Shown here piece after piece: positions 41,108 to 50,310 of a stretch of 64,000 bases of DNA. The notes below the pieces were generated by a model. That model made no database searches. It was not told where the DNA came from and saw only the letters and a list, made by a program, of their open reading frames with translations. This stretch comes from Psychroserpens sp. SPM9 (GTDB lineage: Bacteria; Bacteroidota; Bacteroidia; Flavobacteriales; Flavobacteriaceae). Made by a program: the position numbers and the translations under genes. Location of the stretch: positions 248,001 through 312,000 of the forward strand of contig NZ_JANZNR010000006.1 in assembly GCF_025153525.1 (NCBI RefSeq). Reading direction: 5' to 3'. How positions within the stretch are numbered: position 1 is the stretch's first letter; the number at the start of each line of letters is the position of its first letter.

Positions 41108-42514
41108 ATGATTATCGAACAAATATATACAAACTGTTTAGCACAAGGTGCTTACTATATAGAATCTCAAGGCGAAGTTGCAATTATTGATCCACTTCGG
41201 GAAACACAACCTTATATTGATAAAGCCAATAAAAACAAGGCGAAAATCAAGTTCATTTTTGAAACGCATTTTCATGCCGATTTTGTTTCAGGTCATGTCG
41301 ATTTAGCAAAGAAAACAGGTGCTACAATTGTTTACGGACCTGGAGCTGAAACCTCATATGACATTTACTCAGCAAGTGATAATGAAGAATTTAAAATTGG
41401 AAATATCACTATAAAAGCATTACATACACCTGGTCACACCTTAGAATCAACCACCTATTTATTGGTTGATGAAAACGGAAAAGACCACGCTATATTCTCT
41501 GGTGACACTTTGTTTTTAGGCGATGTTGGTCGACCAGATTTAGCGATTAAATCAGATTTAACGAAAGAAGATTTAGCAAAAATGCTTTTTGAGTCCCTAC
41601 GGACTAAAATCATGACTTTAGCCGACGATGTTATTGTTTATCCTGCTCATGGTGCTGGATCGGCTTGCGGAAAAAACCTCAGCAAAGAAACTGTTGGTAC
41701 GATTGGCGACCAAAAAAAGACCAACTATGCGCTTCGAGCAGATATGTCTAAAGACGAATTTGTAAAAGAAGTTCTAGATGGTATTGCGCCTCCTCCTCAG
41801 TATTTTGCAAAAAATGCCATGCTCAATAAAATGGGCTACGACAATTTTGAAACGGTTTTAGAAACGGGTGACATTCCCTTGTCTCCTGAAGCTTTTGAAG
41901 CCATGGCGAATAGTGAAGACGCTCTGGTACTAGACGTAAGACCTCAAAGCGATTATATACAAGGCCATATTCCTAATTCGATTTTTATTGGATTGAATGG
42001 CGGATTTGCCCCTTGGGTTGGTGCTTTAATCACTGATATCAAACAGCCTATATTACTGGTCGTTCCTGAAGGCAAAAGCAAAGAAGCTGTGACGCGTTTA
42101 TCGCGTGTTGGTTACGACAATACTTTAGGGTATTTAAAAGGTGGAATTGATGCCTGGATTTCAGCAGGAAAAGAGATTGACACTCTAGAGTCTATTTCAG
42201 CAGAAACATTTGCAAATCGTGTTAAAAACGGAAATGTTAACATTTTAGATGTTAGAAAAGATGGCGAATACGCAAGCATGCATTTAGAAGACGCACAACA
42301 TTTTGCTTTAGATTATATCAATGAAAATATGAATGCGATTTCTAAAGACAAAACCTATCATATTCATTGTGCTGGTGGCTATCGAAGTGTGATTGCTGCT
42401 TCCATTTTAAAAGCACGTGGGTTTCATAATCTGGTAGATATTGCTGGTGGCTTTGGCGCCATTAAAAAGACGGATTTACCAATGACCGATTTTGTGTGTC
42501 CAACAACCTTATAA
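41108..42514 (+). CDS. Persulfide dioxygenase-like metallo-beta-lactamase fused to two rhodanese domains
   Basis: 468 residues. MBL domain (about 1-240) with THFHADFVSGHVDLAKKTGA (HxHxDH-type iron/zinc site), PGHTLE, FSGDTLFLGDVGRPDL and YPAHGAGSACG as in ETHE1/BlH-type persulfide dioxygenases. Rhodanese 1 (about 265-355) has VVPEGKSKE where the cysteine loop should be, so it is probably inactive; rhodanese 2 (about 365-468) keeps the active cysteine in YHIHCAGGYRSV. It should oxidise glutathione- or protein-bound persulfide to sulfite. Last gene of the sulfur cluster, 85 bases after the exporter. Confidence 0.92.
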   Translation: MIIEQIYTNCLAQGAYYIESQGEVAIIDPLRETQPYIDKANKNKAKIKFIFETHFHADFVSGHVDLAKKTGATIVYGPGAETSYDIYSASDNEEFKIGNITIKALHTPGHTLESTTYLLVDENGKDHAIFSGDTLFLGDVGRPDLAIKSDLTKEDLAKMLFESLRTKIMTLADDVIVYPAHGAGSACGKNLSKETVGTIGDQKKTNYALRADMSKDEFVKEVLDGIAPPPQYFAKNAMLNKMGYDNFETVLETGDIPLSPEAFEAMANSEDALVLDVRPQSDYIQGHIPNSIFIGLNGGFAPWVGALITDIKQPILLVVPEGKSKEAVTRLSRVGYDNTLGYLKGGIDAWISAGKEIDTLESISAETFANRVKNGNVNILDVRKDGEYASMHLEDAQHFALDYINENMNAISKDKTYHIHCAGGYRSVIAASILKARGFHNLVDIAGGFGAIKKTDLPMTDFVCPTTL

Positions 42515-42540
42515 AAACGCAGGCTTCCATTTCAGAATAA

Positions 42541-42558
42541 AAAAACAGAATTGTTTTT
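42541..42558. terminator. Weak AT-rich bidirectional terminator
   Basis: AAAAACA (42541-42547) with TGTTTTT (42552-42558) around GAAT, T runs on both sides, between the convergent MBL-rhodanese and clpS genes. Stem stability is low. Confidence 0.45.
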
Positions 42559-42833
42559 TAGATAATTTCGGCACTTAAACCTGCCTCTAAAAGCATGGTA
42601 CAACGCGGTTCTAACTCTTTGTACTCCCCTGTTTTTACAGTACACTGTCCTTTGTAGTGAACAATTATAGAACACTGTTCAGCTTGTTCAGGAGTGTGAT
42701 CACAAGCATAGATTAAGGTATCTATGACATGATCAAAGGTATTGACCTCATCATTATACAAAACAATCTCATTTAGAGGCTGTTCTAAAGTATCGACGAG
42801 AAATTCTTCTTTTACTTTTTCTTTGGTGCTCAT
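42558..42833 (-). CDS. clpS: ATP-dependent Clp protease adaptor ClpS
   Basis: An ATG at 42845 opens the frame, but MSTKEKVKEEFLVDTLEQPL at 42833 is the usual start (91 residues). Family features: LYNDEVNTFDHVIDTLIYAC with the N-degron pocket Asn-Asp-Glu, then QAEQCSIIVHYKGQCTVKTG. ClpS delivers N-degron substrates to ClpA/ClpC-ClpP. It ends a long minus-strand gene run; prmA is directly upstream. Confidence 0.94.
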   Translation of the reverse strand: MSTKEKVKEEFLVDTLEQPLNEIVLYNDEVNTFDHVIDTLIYACDHTPEQAEQCSIIVHYKGQCTVKTGEYKELEPRCTMLLEAGLSAEII

Positions 42834-42896
42834 TATTTGGTGCATAGCAATTGACTTAATGAGGTTGGTTGTATTCTATTTGTATAAATTTAAAAA

Positions 42897-43733
42897 TTAT
42901 TTCTGAAACTTTAAAGCGACCCATTGGTTTCTTTCTAAAGTTTCAACGTGCTTAAGGTGGTGTTTATTACATTCGGCAACAATTATAGGTATATCATCAT
43001 TATAAAATCCGCTTAAGAATAATTGTCCGCCAGCCTTCAGCGTCGCGTTATAGGTTTGCAAATCGTTAAGTAAAATATTCCGATTGATATTTGCAATAAC
43101 AACATCGTACTGTCTGCCAGGAAGCAAACTCGCATCGCCTTCTAAAACTGTAATACGCTTACAATTGTTACGTTCGACATTTTCAAGACTATTAAGGTAA
43201 CACCAATTATCATAATCGATCGCATCTATTGGCTGAGCGCCTTTCATTTCGGCTAAAATAGCGAGAACACCCGTACCGCAACCCATATCCAGAACCGATT
43301 TATTTGTAAACTCATTTTTCAGAATATACGCAATCATCATATGCGTTGTTTCATGATGTCCTGTACCAAAACTCATTTTGGGTTCAATAATGATATCGTA
43401 TTGCGTATCTGGTTTTTCGTGGAAAGGTGCGCGAACCGAACATTGGTCATTCACAACAATAGGATTGAAATTTTTCTCCCATTCGGCATTCCAGTTGGTT
43501 TGTTCAATCTCTTCGGAAGTGTAGGTAATTTCAAATTCATCTGATTTCAATATTTGAACATCTTCAAGAATAGCGTCATGCCATTCGTCTTTTTGAATAT
43601 AGGCCGTGACACCATCTTCGGTTTCAACAAAACTCTCAAAACCAGCATAACCCAATTCAGCAATGAGGATTTCTACAGCGGGTTGTAAAGGCTGCACCTT
43701 AAAATAGTAGCCTATATAAATCGTATTTGACAT
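42897..43733 (-). CDS. prmA: Ribosomal protein L11 methyltransferase
   Basis: 278 residues. N-terminal substrate-recognition part (about 1-100) and a Rossmann methyltransferase domain with SFGTGHHETTHMMIAYIL, the SAM site LDMGCGTGVLAILAEMKGAQ and VVIANINRNILLNDL, in which the NINR motif replaces the NPPY type. It trimethylates L11 in the cytosol. Sits between the methyltransferase gene and clpS in the same direction. Confidence 0.94.
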   Translation of the reverse strand: MSNTIYIGYYFKVQPLQPAVEILIAELGYAGFESFVETEDGVTAYIQKDEWHDAILEDVQILKSDEFEITYTSEEIEQTNWNAEWEKNFNPIVVNDQCSVRAPFHEKPDTQYDIIIEPKMSFGTGHHETTHMMIAYILKNEFTNKSVLDMGCGTGVLAILAEMKGAQPIDAIDYDNWCYLNSLENVERNNCKRITVLEGDASLLPGRQYDVVIANINRNILLNDLQTYNATLKAGGQLFLSGFYNDDIPIIVAECNKHHLKHVETLERNQWVALKFQK

Positions 43734-43775
43734 GTCATTTCTTTAGGCTACAAAGTTACATTGAATTTGTATAAG

Positions 43776-44576
43776 TTAAATTCTTTTTATAATCCATTTA
43801 TCCTGATCAAAATAACCAACATCCATAGGTCCTGGAATGTGTTCTAAGACTTCAAATTTATCAGCAAATAATTGTCTCATAAATTGAGGCGGTTGATAAG
43901 CAGCATAGGTTCGATGGCCTTCTAATGTATTTCCTTTAACCACTAAGACATCTGACTCATATTTTTTTTGATCTGATTTGGTAAGTTTTACTTTATAGTT
44001 CTCACCATGTGTAGTGAGAATCAAAACAGCTCCAACTTTAGAGATACGATACAATTCGTTGATCCAATTATGATGGTTTTCTTCAGAAAGATGCGTAAAT
44101 ATGGACAAACCGTAAATGGCATCAAAAAACTGATCTTTAAAATGGGTTGGAGGATTGATCTCATTTTCAAAAAAACGCACACCATCAATATACTTTCTAT
44201 TCCAGGAAATAGAATCTGTATTGTAATCGGTTCCAAAGATATGTGACTTAGGAAGCAATTCAGGAAAATGCCTTACAACTCTTGAAGGCCCGCATCCCCA
44301 ATCAAGTATATTCTTATCATTTAAGTTTGTATACTTCTGAAACATTTTAATTAATTCTTCAGCTTTTTGTCTCCCTTTAGTCAAGTAATAGCTGTAATTA
44401 ACATTATGCGATTCGTAAAGTAAATAATCTGGTGGAATAGCAATTTCGGGATGTTCCAGTTTAAACCTTTTGTTTTGCAATCGGTTTTTATACTTCATAT
44501 AACGATAACGCAGATTATCTAGCAACCGAATGGCACCAATACTCCTTAAAATTTGTTTCGGAAGTGCTAAACTCAT
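43776..44576 (-). CDS. Class I SAM-dependent methyltransferase
   Basis: 266 residues. After a basic N-terminal segment (about 1-70) comes a SAM-binding core: LDWGCGPSRVVRHFPELLPK, then DAIYGLSIFTHLSEENHHNW and RISKVGAVLILTTHGENYKV. Fits the methyltransferase type 11/25 group; substrate unknown. Its start codon directly follows the tpiA stop, so it is translated from the same mRNA. Confidence 0.85.
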   Translation of the reverse strand: MSLALPKQILRSIGAIRLLDNLRYRYMKYKNRLQNKRFKLEHPEIAIPPDYLLYESHNVNYSYYLTKGRQKAEELIKMFQKYTNLNDKNILDWGCGPSRVVRHFPELLPKSHIFGTDYNTDSISWNRKYIDGVRFFENEINPPTHFKDQFFDAIYGLSIFTHLSEENHHNWINELYRISKVGAVLILTTHGENYKVKLTKSDQKKYESDVLVVKGNTLEGHRTYAAYQPPQFMRQLFADKFEVLEHIPGPMDVGYFDQDKWIIKRI

Positions 44577-45326
44577 TTAAAATGCGTTCACGATGGCATA
44601 AAAATCTTCTGCTTTTAAAGAAGCTCCACCAATGAGTCCGCCATCTACATCAGGCTTCCCAAAAATCTCTTTAGCATTGTTAGGTTTTACACTGCCTCCA
44701 TAGAGAATTGTCATATCATTTGCGACACCAGTTCCATAGGTAGTTTCTAACGTTTTTCTGATAAACGCATGCATGTCCTGAGCTTGTTCCGGACTAGCAG
44801 TTTCGCCAGTACCAATGGCCCAAACAGGTTCATAAGCCAAAACTATATTTTTAAATGCGGAAGCCTCTAAATGAAACAACGCCTTTTTAATCTGGTTTTC
44901 TACAACCGTTTCTTCTTGTCCGGTTTTACGATCGGCTAACTCTTCACCGAAGCAAAAAATAACACGCATGTTGTGTGCTAATGCTGCATCTACTTTTTTA
45001 GCTAATGACGCATCGGTTTCATTAAAGTAAGCACGGCGTTCGCTATGGCCTAAAATCACGGTTTTTATACCAATACTTTTTAACATTTCTGCACTAACTT
45101 CTCCTGTATAGGCACCGTTTTCGGCAAAATGCATGTTTTGAGCCACCACTTCAATATCATCTTCTCGTGTCGATTCAAAGGCATGCCATAGATTTGTAAA
45201 CGATGGTGCAATCATAACCTCAGCATTTGAGGTTTTCGTTTGTTGTTTTAGGTGTGAAATTAGCGATGCAGTTTGCGCTAAGTCATTATTCATTTTCCAG
45301 TTTCCGGCTACAATGTGTTTTCTCAT
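44577..45326 (-). CDS. tpiA: Triosephosphate isomerase
   Basis: 249 residues, standard length. Catalytic Lys in GNWKMNNDLAQ, His in VILGHSERRAYFNETD, and Glu in LAYEPVWAIGTGETASPEQA are all present, with the phosphate-binding LYGGSVKPNNAKE and GGLIGGASL. Interconverts DHAP and G3P in glycolysis/gluconeogenesis. Positioned in the DUF1599-DoxX-tpiA-prmA run typical of Bacteroidetes. Confidence 0.97.
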   Translation of the reverse strand: MRKHIVAGNWKMNNDLAQTASLISHLKQQTKTSNAEVMIAPSFTNLWHAFESTREDDIEVVAQNMHFAENGAYTGEVSAEMLKSIGIKTVILGHSERRAYFNETDASLAKKVDAALAHNMRVIFCFGEELADRKTGQEETVVENQIKKALFHLEASAFKNIVLAYEPVWAIGTGETASPEQAQDMHAFIRKTLETTYGTGVANDMTILYGGSVKPNNAKEIFGKPDVDGGLIGGASLKAEDFYAIVNAF

Positions 45327-45360
45327 GTGTCTTAATTTTTGGTTTCCTAGGAAACACCAA

Positions 45361-45852
45361 TTATTTTAAATGTTCTCTTATTTTCGGGTCATCAATTTTT
45401 ATTGCTCGGTATAATTTAATAGCACCTTTTGTATCAATTACCATATATCTTGGCACCCAGTCTAAATCGATAGCTTTACTAAAAGCGCTATCCCAACCTG
45501 AAAGCATAAAATAATGGTCGCCCTTGATATTATATTTTTTGATTCCGTTTTTCCAGCTTTCCTGCGTTTTATCCATAGACAAAAACACATAAGCAACCTC
45601 GTCATAGTCATTCTGCAGCGCTTTTAAACCAGGAAACCCCACCAGACAATCTCTACACCAGCTTGCCCAAACGTCTATTAAGATTGTTTTACCTTTATGA
45701 GTTTCAAGAATTGACTTAAAGTTTACTGATTCGCCTTCGGAATTGATAAAGGTAGCATTTAAGGCCTCATCAGAAAATGAAACCGGATCTGGTTGAACGT
45801 CGCAGTTTAAAAAGAAAACTCCGATACTTAAGATGATTAATACATGTTTCAT
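45361..45852 (-). CDS. TlpA-like thioredoxin-fold lipoprotein
   Basis: 163 residues with a lipoprotein signal (MKHVLIILSIGVFFLNCDVQ, Cys17) and a thioredoxin fold: TILIDVWASWCRDCLVGFPG as redox motif (CRDC rather than CxPC), then the cis-Pro region LDWVPRYMVIDTKGAI. Probably a thiol-disulfide reductase in the periplasm. One base after the permease stop and just before tpiA. Confidence 0.88.
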   Translation of the reverse strand: MKHVLIILSIGVFFLNCDVQPDPVSFSDEALNATFINSEGESVNFKSILETHKGKTILIDVWASWCRDCLVGFPGLKALQNDYDEVAYVFLSMDKTQESWKNGIKKYNIKGDHYFMLSGWDSAFSKAIDLDWVPRYMVIDTKGAIKLYRAIKIDDPKIREHLK

Positions 45853-45853
45853 T

Positions 45854-46930
45854 TTATTCTAATTTTACTTTTGGATCAAGCCATCCGTAGATGATATCCA
45901 CAAAGATATTAATCCCAATGAATACGATGGCAATCACTAAAACCGACCCCATAATTACTGGCAAATCTAGTGTATTTAATGCATTGACGATTTCTTTTCC
46001 GAGACCATTCCACCCAAAAATATATTCTACAAAAACAGCTCCGGCTAACATGGAAGCAAACCAACCAGAAATAGCCGTCACAACTGGGTTTAAGGCATTT
46101 TTAACAGCATGTCTTTTTATGATTTGAAATTCACTTAAGCCTTTAGCTCTTGCTGTTCTGATATAATCCTGGTTAAAAACTTCTAAAAGCGAATTGCGCA
46201 TTAATTGAATGACAACTGCCAGAGGACGTATTCCCAGTACGATTGCTGGCAATATAAGATTCTTCCATCTGATATGAACTTTTTCTCCAAAATCGTCGAG
46301 TTCATATAAGCTTCCGGTCATTTCCAGATGGGTATATTCATGAAGCACAAAACCAAATAGCCAGGCAAATAATATAGCACTAAAAAAGGACGGGACACTC
46401 ATTCCGAAGGTACTAAAAATTTGAATCGTTTTATCAATCCACCGATCTTTATATAATGCCGAAATAATACCGAAAACAATCCCCAAAACAATAGCTATAA
46501 AAATAGCCGATACTGCTAACACTACTGTATTTGGTAAGGTTTCGCCAATAACCTGAGATACCTTTTTACCTTGCTTGGTAAAAGACTCTCGTAAATACGG
46601 AAACTTAAGTACAGTCGTTGTATTTCCTATAGTAAACAATTTTGACGCACTGTATTTCCCTCCTTCAAGAAAGGTGTAGTCTTTAGCATTGGTAGAGTGA
46701 AACGATAGCGGAGACACATCATTGAGGTAATAAAAATACTGTGTTGAAATAGGCTTATCAAAACCGTATTTTGCTTTAACAATGGCTACTTGTTCACTGT
46801 CTTCATTTTGACCCAGCATCATTTGAGCAGGATCACCAGGAAGCACGTTAAATAAAAAAAAGATAACGGTTACCACACCAAAAAGTGTGAGTATTGCGTA
46901 AAAGCCTTTATTTAACAGATATCTAATCAG
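45854..46930 (-). CDS. DppB-like ABC transporter permease, non-ATG start
   Basis: Six hydrophobic segments and the EAA-type loop (RTARAKGLSEFQIIKRHAVK NALNPVV region), as in oligopeptide permeases. A GTG at 46876 would cut the first membrane helix; the frame is open back to 46951 and contains LIRYLLNKGFYAILTLFGVV, the usual N-terminus, with CTG at 46928-46930 where homologues have Met. I therefore place the start there (358 residues), with moderate confidence. An extra periplasmic stretch of about 80 residues follows helix 1. No ATPase, second permease or binding protein gene is adjacent. Confidence 0.8.
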   Translation of the reverse strand: MIRYLLNKGFYAILTLFGVVTVIFFLFNVLPGDPAQMMLGQNEDSEQVAIVKAKYGFDKPISTQYFYYLNDVSPLSFHSTNAKDYTFLEGGKYSASKLFTIGNTTTVLKFPYLRESFTKQGKKVSQVIGETLPNTVVLAVSAIFIAIVLGIVFGIISALYKDRWIDKTIQIFSTFGMSVPSFFSAILFAWLFGFVLHEYTHLEMTGSLYELDDFGEKVHIRWKNLILPAIVLGIRPLAVVIQLMRNSLLEVFNQDYIRTARAKGLSEFQIIKRHAVKNALNPVVTAISGWFASMLAGAVFVEYIFGWNGLGKEIVNALNTLDLPVIMGSVLVIAIVFIGINIFVDIIYGWLDPKVKLE

Positions 46931-46951
46931 CTGGTTAAGGTTTAATGAATA

Positions 46952-48046
46952 TTAAAATTCTAAATCTTCTAGGTCGTTCCAATGTGCTTTTTGAGTCACA
47001 GTTCCTTTTTCAAGAACAACAACTCCCGGATTGGCTCTCACAATGGTTTTCAATACTTTTTCGTCACATAAATAGAATTCAAAGCCAAGGTTATAAGTTT
47101 CTTTAATTTCCATTTTCTTTGGTCCTCCAGAAGCGGTTAAGCCAATCACTGTATATCCTTTATTTTGAGCACGATCTGCTAAAGCTTTGAGTTTTTTCAT
47201 GCCTTCAGCTTCAGATTTTTCTAAGCTGTAAGACACGATCATAACGAGTTTATCTTCCTCTAGAAATTGCTGGGTTAAATCTTCATCGTCAGATTCGATT
47301 GAGAAATCCTGTATTTTAGGTACATCGCCTTCTTCTATAACCTGAGTTTCAACACCAACAATCTCATCGTAGGTTTTTGGTCCGCGACCTCTATCAGTCA
47401 ATGTTTTTTCTTCACCGTTCAGCTTATATGTCCAAATATAATCGGTTACTGCTTTTTGCGCATCTGGTGGTAATTGCATATTTTCCTGAAGGTTATCCCC
47501 TATTTTATAAGCTCTAAAATCGAAAGCCGGCAAATGCATTAAGACGTAATATCCAAACCAAAGGCAAACAATAAAACTCATCAATGCTGTTACTGTAAGA
47601 CCAAACTTTGTGAGTAATGGTTTTATATGACGTTGTCCAACAAATAAAATAACAATCATTACGAGCAATATGACATCTTTCCAGAACGATTGCCAAGGTG
47701 TTAATTTTAGAAAATCTCCAAAGCAACCACAATCCTTAACTTTATCAAAGTAAGCCGCATAGAAGGTTAAAAATGTAAAGAAAACGATCATGGCCAACAA
47801 ACTCCAAACTGTAAATTTAGGTTTATAACCAATGAGTAAAAACACACCTAATACGACTTCAAAAACAACAACAAACACTGAAATCCCTAAGGCATATGGC
47901 ATCAATGATGGCAAGTCTAAAACATCATAACTAAAATACTCCTGTAACTTATATGAAAACCCTAAAGGGTCATTCAGTTTAATAAATCCAGAAAAAATAA
48001 ATAAGCCTCCAACGAGGATTCTACAGATGTTAACTAGTGCTTTCAT
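46952..48046 (-). CDS. BT_3928-type DoxX-like membrane protein with thioredoxin-like C-terminus
   Basis: 364 residues. Four hydrophobic segments in the N-terminal 145 residues (ICRILVGGLFIFSGFIKLND, KDCGCFGDFLKLTPWQSFWK with the MauE/DoxX-type Cys pair), a fifth at about 150-175, then a periplasmic domain of about 190 residues with a thioredoxin-like pattern. Matches the BT_3928 family. Probably redox-linked in the inner membrane; partner unknown. 86 bases after the DUF1599 gene. Confidence 0.88.
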   Translation of the reverse strand: MKALVNICRILVGGLFIFSGFIKLNDPLGFSYKLQEYFSYDVLDLPSLMPYALGISVFVVVFEVVLGVFLLIGYKPKFTVWSLLAMIVFFTFLTFYAAYFDKVKDCGCFGDFLKLTPWQSFWKDVILLVMIVILFVGQRHIKPLLTKFGLTVTALMSFIVCLWFGYYVLMHLPAFDFRAYKIGDNLQENMQLPPDAQKAVTDYIWTYKLNGEEKTLTDRGRGPKTYDEIVGVETQVIEEGDVPKIQDFSIESDDEDLTQQFLEEDKLVMIVSYSLEKSEAEGMKKLKALADRAQNKGYTVIGLTASGGPKKMEIKETYNLGFEFYLCDEKVLKTIVRANPGVVVLEKGTVTQKAHWNDLEDLEF

Positions 48047-48057
48047 AATTTTCTATC

Positions 48058-48076
48058 ATTCCTGCGGACGAGGAAT
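48058..48076. repeat. Short palindrome in the DoxX-DUF1599 gap, possible relative of the interspersed repeat
   Basis: TCATTCCT-GCGGACG-AGGAATTT has arms ATTCCT (48058-48063) and AGGAAT (48071-48076). The outer TCATnCCT...AGGAaT words recall the repeat copies at 13294 and 22179, but the loop is different. Relationship uncertain. Confidence 0.3.
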
Positions 48077-48132
48077 TTATTTATTGATACTTATATTCTT
48101 TGTTTTATTATCTGAAAACGCAGGACGAGATG

Positions 48133-48672
48133 TTAATCGTCTTTAAGGTGGATTAAGGCAAATACCGAATAATTAATCATATCCTGATAATTGGCATCAA
48201 TCCCTTCACTTACTAATGTTTTTCCTGCATTATCTTCAATTTGTTTTACACGTAATAATTTTTGTAAAATCAAATCGGTTAAACTACTCACTCGCATATC
48301 ACGCCAGGCTTCACCATAATCATGATTTTTATCCATCATCAATTGCTTAGTCACAGCGATATGTGCATCGTAAAGTGCTGTGGCTTCATCTAAAGATAAA
48401 TCCGGTTGCTCTACAACGCCTTTTTCTAACTGTATTAAAGCCATAGTGCAATAATTAATAATTCCGATAAACTCGCTAACTTCACCTTCATCAACTTTAC
48501 GTTCACTGTTTTGCTGTAAGCCTCTAATGCGTTGGGCTTTGATAAAAATTTGATCGGTTAACGATGGTAATCTAAGAATTCGCCATGCACTTCCGTAGTC
48601 TTTCATTTTATTGATAAAAAGACTTCGACATTGGGAAATCACTTCATCGTATTGTTTTGAAGTATCTTGCAT
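48133..48672 (-). CDS. DUF1599 protein, internally duplicated
   Basis: 179 residues consisting of two copies of one unit: NKMKDYGSAWRILRLPSLTD with QRIRGLQ, and DKNHDYGEAWRDMRVSSLTD with RVKQIED, which is the DUF1599 signature (related to nucleotide-modification-associated domains). Cytosolic, function unknown. First gene of the minus-strand run and divergent from folP, with the 73-base gap holding both promoters. Confidence 0.9.
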   Translation of the reverse strand: MQDTSKQYDEVISQCRSLFINKMKDYGSAWRILRLPSLTDQIFIKAQRIRGLQQNSERKVDEGEVSEFIGIINYCTMALIQLEKGVVEQPDLSLDEATALYDAHIAVTKQLMMDKNHDYGEAWRDMRVSSLTDLILQKLLRVKQIEDNAGKTLVSEGIDANYQDMINYSVFALIHLKDD

Positions 48673-48745
48673 TTAAAACATTTAATTTTCCGTAAATTTC
48701 GCATAAATTAATCAGATTAAAAAACTTTAACAACACTATATAGTT

Positions 48746-49576
48746 TTGAACAAAACCATCAATTGTAAAGGACAATTAATAGATCTCAGTCAGCCTAAAG
48801 TTATGGGTATTTTGAATGTGACTCCAGATTCATTTTACGATGGTGGACGATTTAAAAACAAGTCGTTAGTAATTCGGCAAGTCGAAACCATGCTCAACGA
48901 AGGTGCAACGTTTATCGATATAGGCGCTTATAGTTCGAGACCCGATGCCGAAGACATTTCTGTTGATGAAGAATTGCAACGCAGTCTTCCTATTGTAGAA
49001 TTTATCATTAAAAATTTCCCTAAGGTGTTACTTTCCATAGACACCTTTAGAAGTGAGGTTGCTCAAGCATGTGTTGAAGCTGGTGCCTGTATGATTAATG
49101 ATATTTCGGCAGGACGTTTAGATAAAAAAATGCTGAAAACAGTTGCCAAATTGAGAGTACCTTATATCATGATGCATATGAAAGGAACGCCCAAAACCAT
49201 GCAAAATTTAACACGGTATACCAATTTGGTTAAGGATATCAATCTTTATTTTTCGGAACATATTGCCAAAGCGAGAGCCTTGGGTATTGTCGATTTGATT
49301 ATAGATCCTGGATTCGGATTTGCAAAAACAACTGCACAAAATTTTGAACTGCTCAACAAATTTGAACTTTTAAAACTAGCCGATTTACCTATTTTGGCTG
49401 GTGTTTCGCGAAAGTCTATGATTTATAAAACTCTGGATGCTTCGGCAGATGATGCGCTTAATGGCACTACAGTGCTCAATACGATTGCGCTTCAAAAAGG
49501 CGCTTCAATTTTAAGAGTTCACGATGTTAAAGAAGCGGTAGAATGCGTCAAACTCACCCAACAATTACAGTCATGA
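48746..49576 (+). CDS. folP: Dihydropteroate synthase
   Basis: 276 residues starting with TTG at 48746 (no ATG is available before the first conserved strand). Motifs: MGILNVTPDSFYDGGRFKNK, DIGAYSSRPDAEDISVDEEL, IDPGFGFAKTTAQNFELLNK and AGVSRKSMIY. Joins DHPP with p-aminobenzoate in folate synthesis; the target of sulfonamides. Its stop overlaps the next gene (ATGA). Confidence 0.95.
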   Translation: MNKTINCKGQLIDLSQPKVMGILNVTPDSFYDGGRFKNKSLVIRQVETMLNEGATFIDIGAYSSRPDAEDISVDEELQRSLPIVEFIIKNFPKVLLSIDTFRSEVAQACVEAGACMINDISAGRLDKKMLKTVAKLRVPYIMMHMKGTPKTMQNLTRYTNLVKDINLYFSEHIAKARALGIVDLIIDPGFGFAKTTAQNFELLNKFELLKLADLPILAGVSRKSMIYKTLDASADDALNGTTVLNTIALQKGASILRVHDVKEAVECVKLTQQLQS

Positions 49577-50274
49577 AATCAACCTACATCTTTATCCTAG
49601 CTCTGGTATTATTTTCCTGCGGAAATGAGCGTGTGCTTTTGCTTCCGGAAATTGAAAATGCAGCAATCACCGAAATTCACGATGTATCACATGCGTACTT
49701 GTTTTATGATGTCACACAAACTGATAGTATAGAACTCAACCGAAAAAACCTCATTAGTACGACTAACTGGCTGATTAATGTTGATAAACGATTAAGTTTA
49801 GCACAGGCAATTCCGAAGATAAAATTATTGCAAGACAAAAAGCGCAATGCCAAAATGCACAAAAATGAAGCTGCTAAAAATTACTATACCTGCAATGACA
49901 CGAGCATTCAAAACTTGGGGTTTTTGGAGTTTACTGATTTAGAGTATTGGGAAGAAAGTTCGCAAAGTTTTATGATGAAAACGTCGCAGCTATATTTTGA
50001 CAGAATATTTATTCACCCTGAAATTCATGTGGATAAAAAAATCCATATAATGCATTTTAAGAACGATACAATTCCAGAAAATAAAATTATTAATTTTTCG
50101 GATTTTGGTAATTTTCTAGAAACAGAGCAAAATAAAAACACTAAAGACTCATTAATAGTATATTTAAATTTTCAAAAAGATTTAAACTTTCAAGATTACA
50201 TAAAATTTAAGTCAACGATTAAAGACCTCAATATATCTGGTGTTAGAATTGACAATACCGAATTCATATATTAA
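49573..50274 (+). CDS. Lipoprotein of unknown function between folP and cdaA
   Basis: ATG at 49573 overlaps the folP stop and yields a lipoprotein signal (MKSTYIFILALVLFSCGNER, Cys16); 233 residues. No motif is recognised. The sequence is polar with many Asn, Asp and Lys and a hydrophilic middle (RKNLISTTNWLINVDKRLSL). It is 36 bases before the diadenylate cyclase gene, a linkage I believe is frequent in Flavobacteria. Confidence 0.8.
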   Translation: MKSTYIFILALVLFSCGNERVLLLPEIENAAITEIHDVSHAYLFYDVTQTDSIELNRKNLISTTNWLINVDKRLSLAQAIPKIKLLQDKKRNAKMHKNEAAKNYYTCNDTSIQNLGFLEFTDLEYWEESSQSFMMKTSQLYFDRIFIHPEIHVDKKIHIMHFKNDTIPENKIINFSDFGNFLETEQNKNTKDSLIVYLNFQKDLNFQDYIKFKSTIKDLNISGVRIDNTEFIY

Positions 50275-50310
50275 TCATATTTTGTTACATTTACGCTAAA
50301 CCACTTTAAC

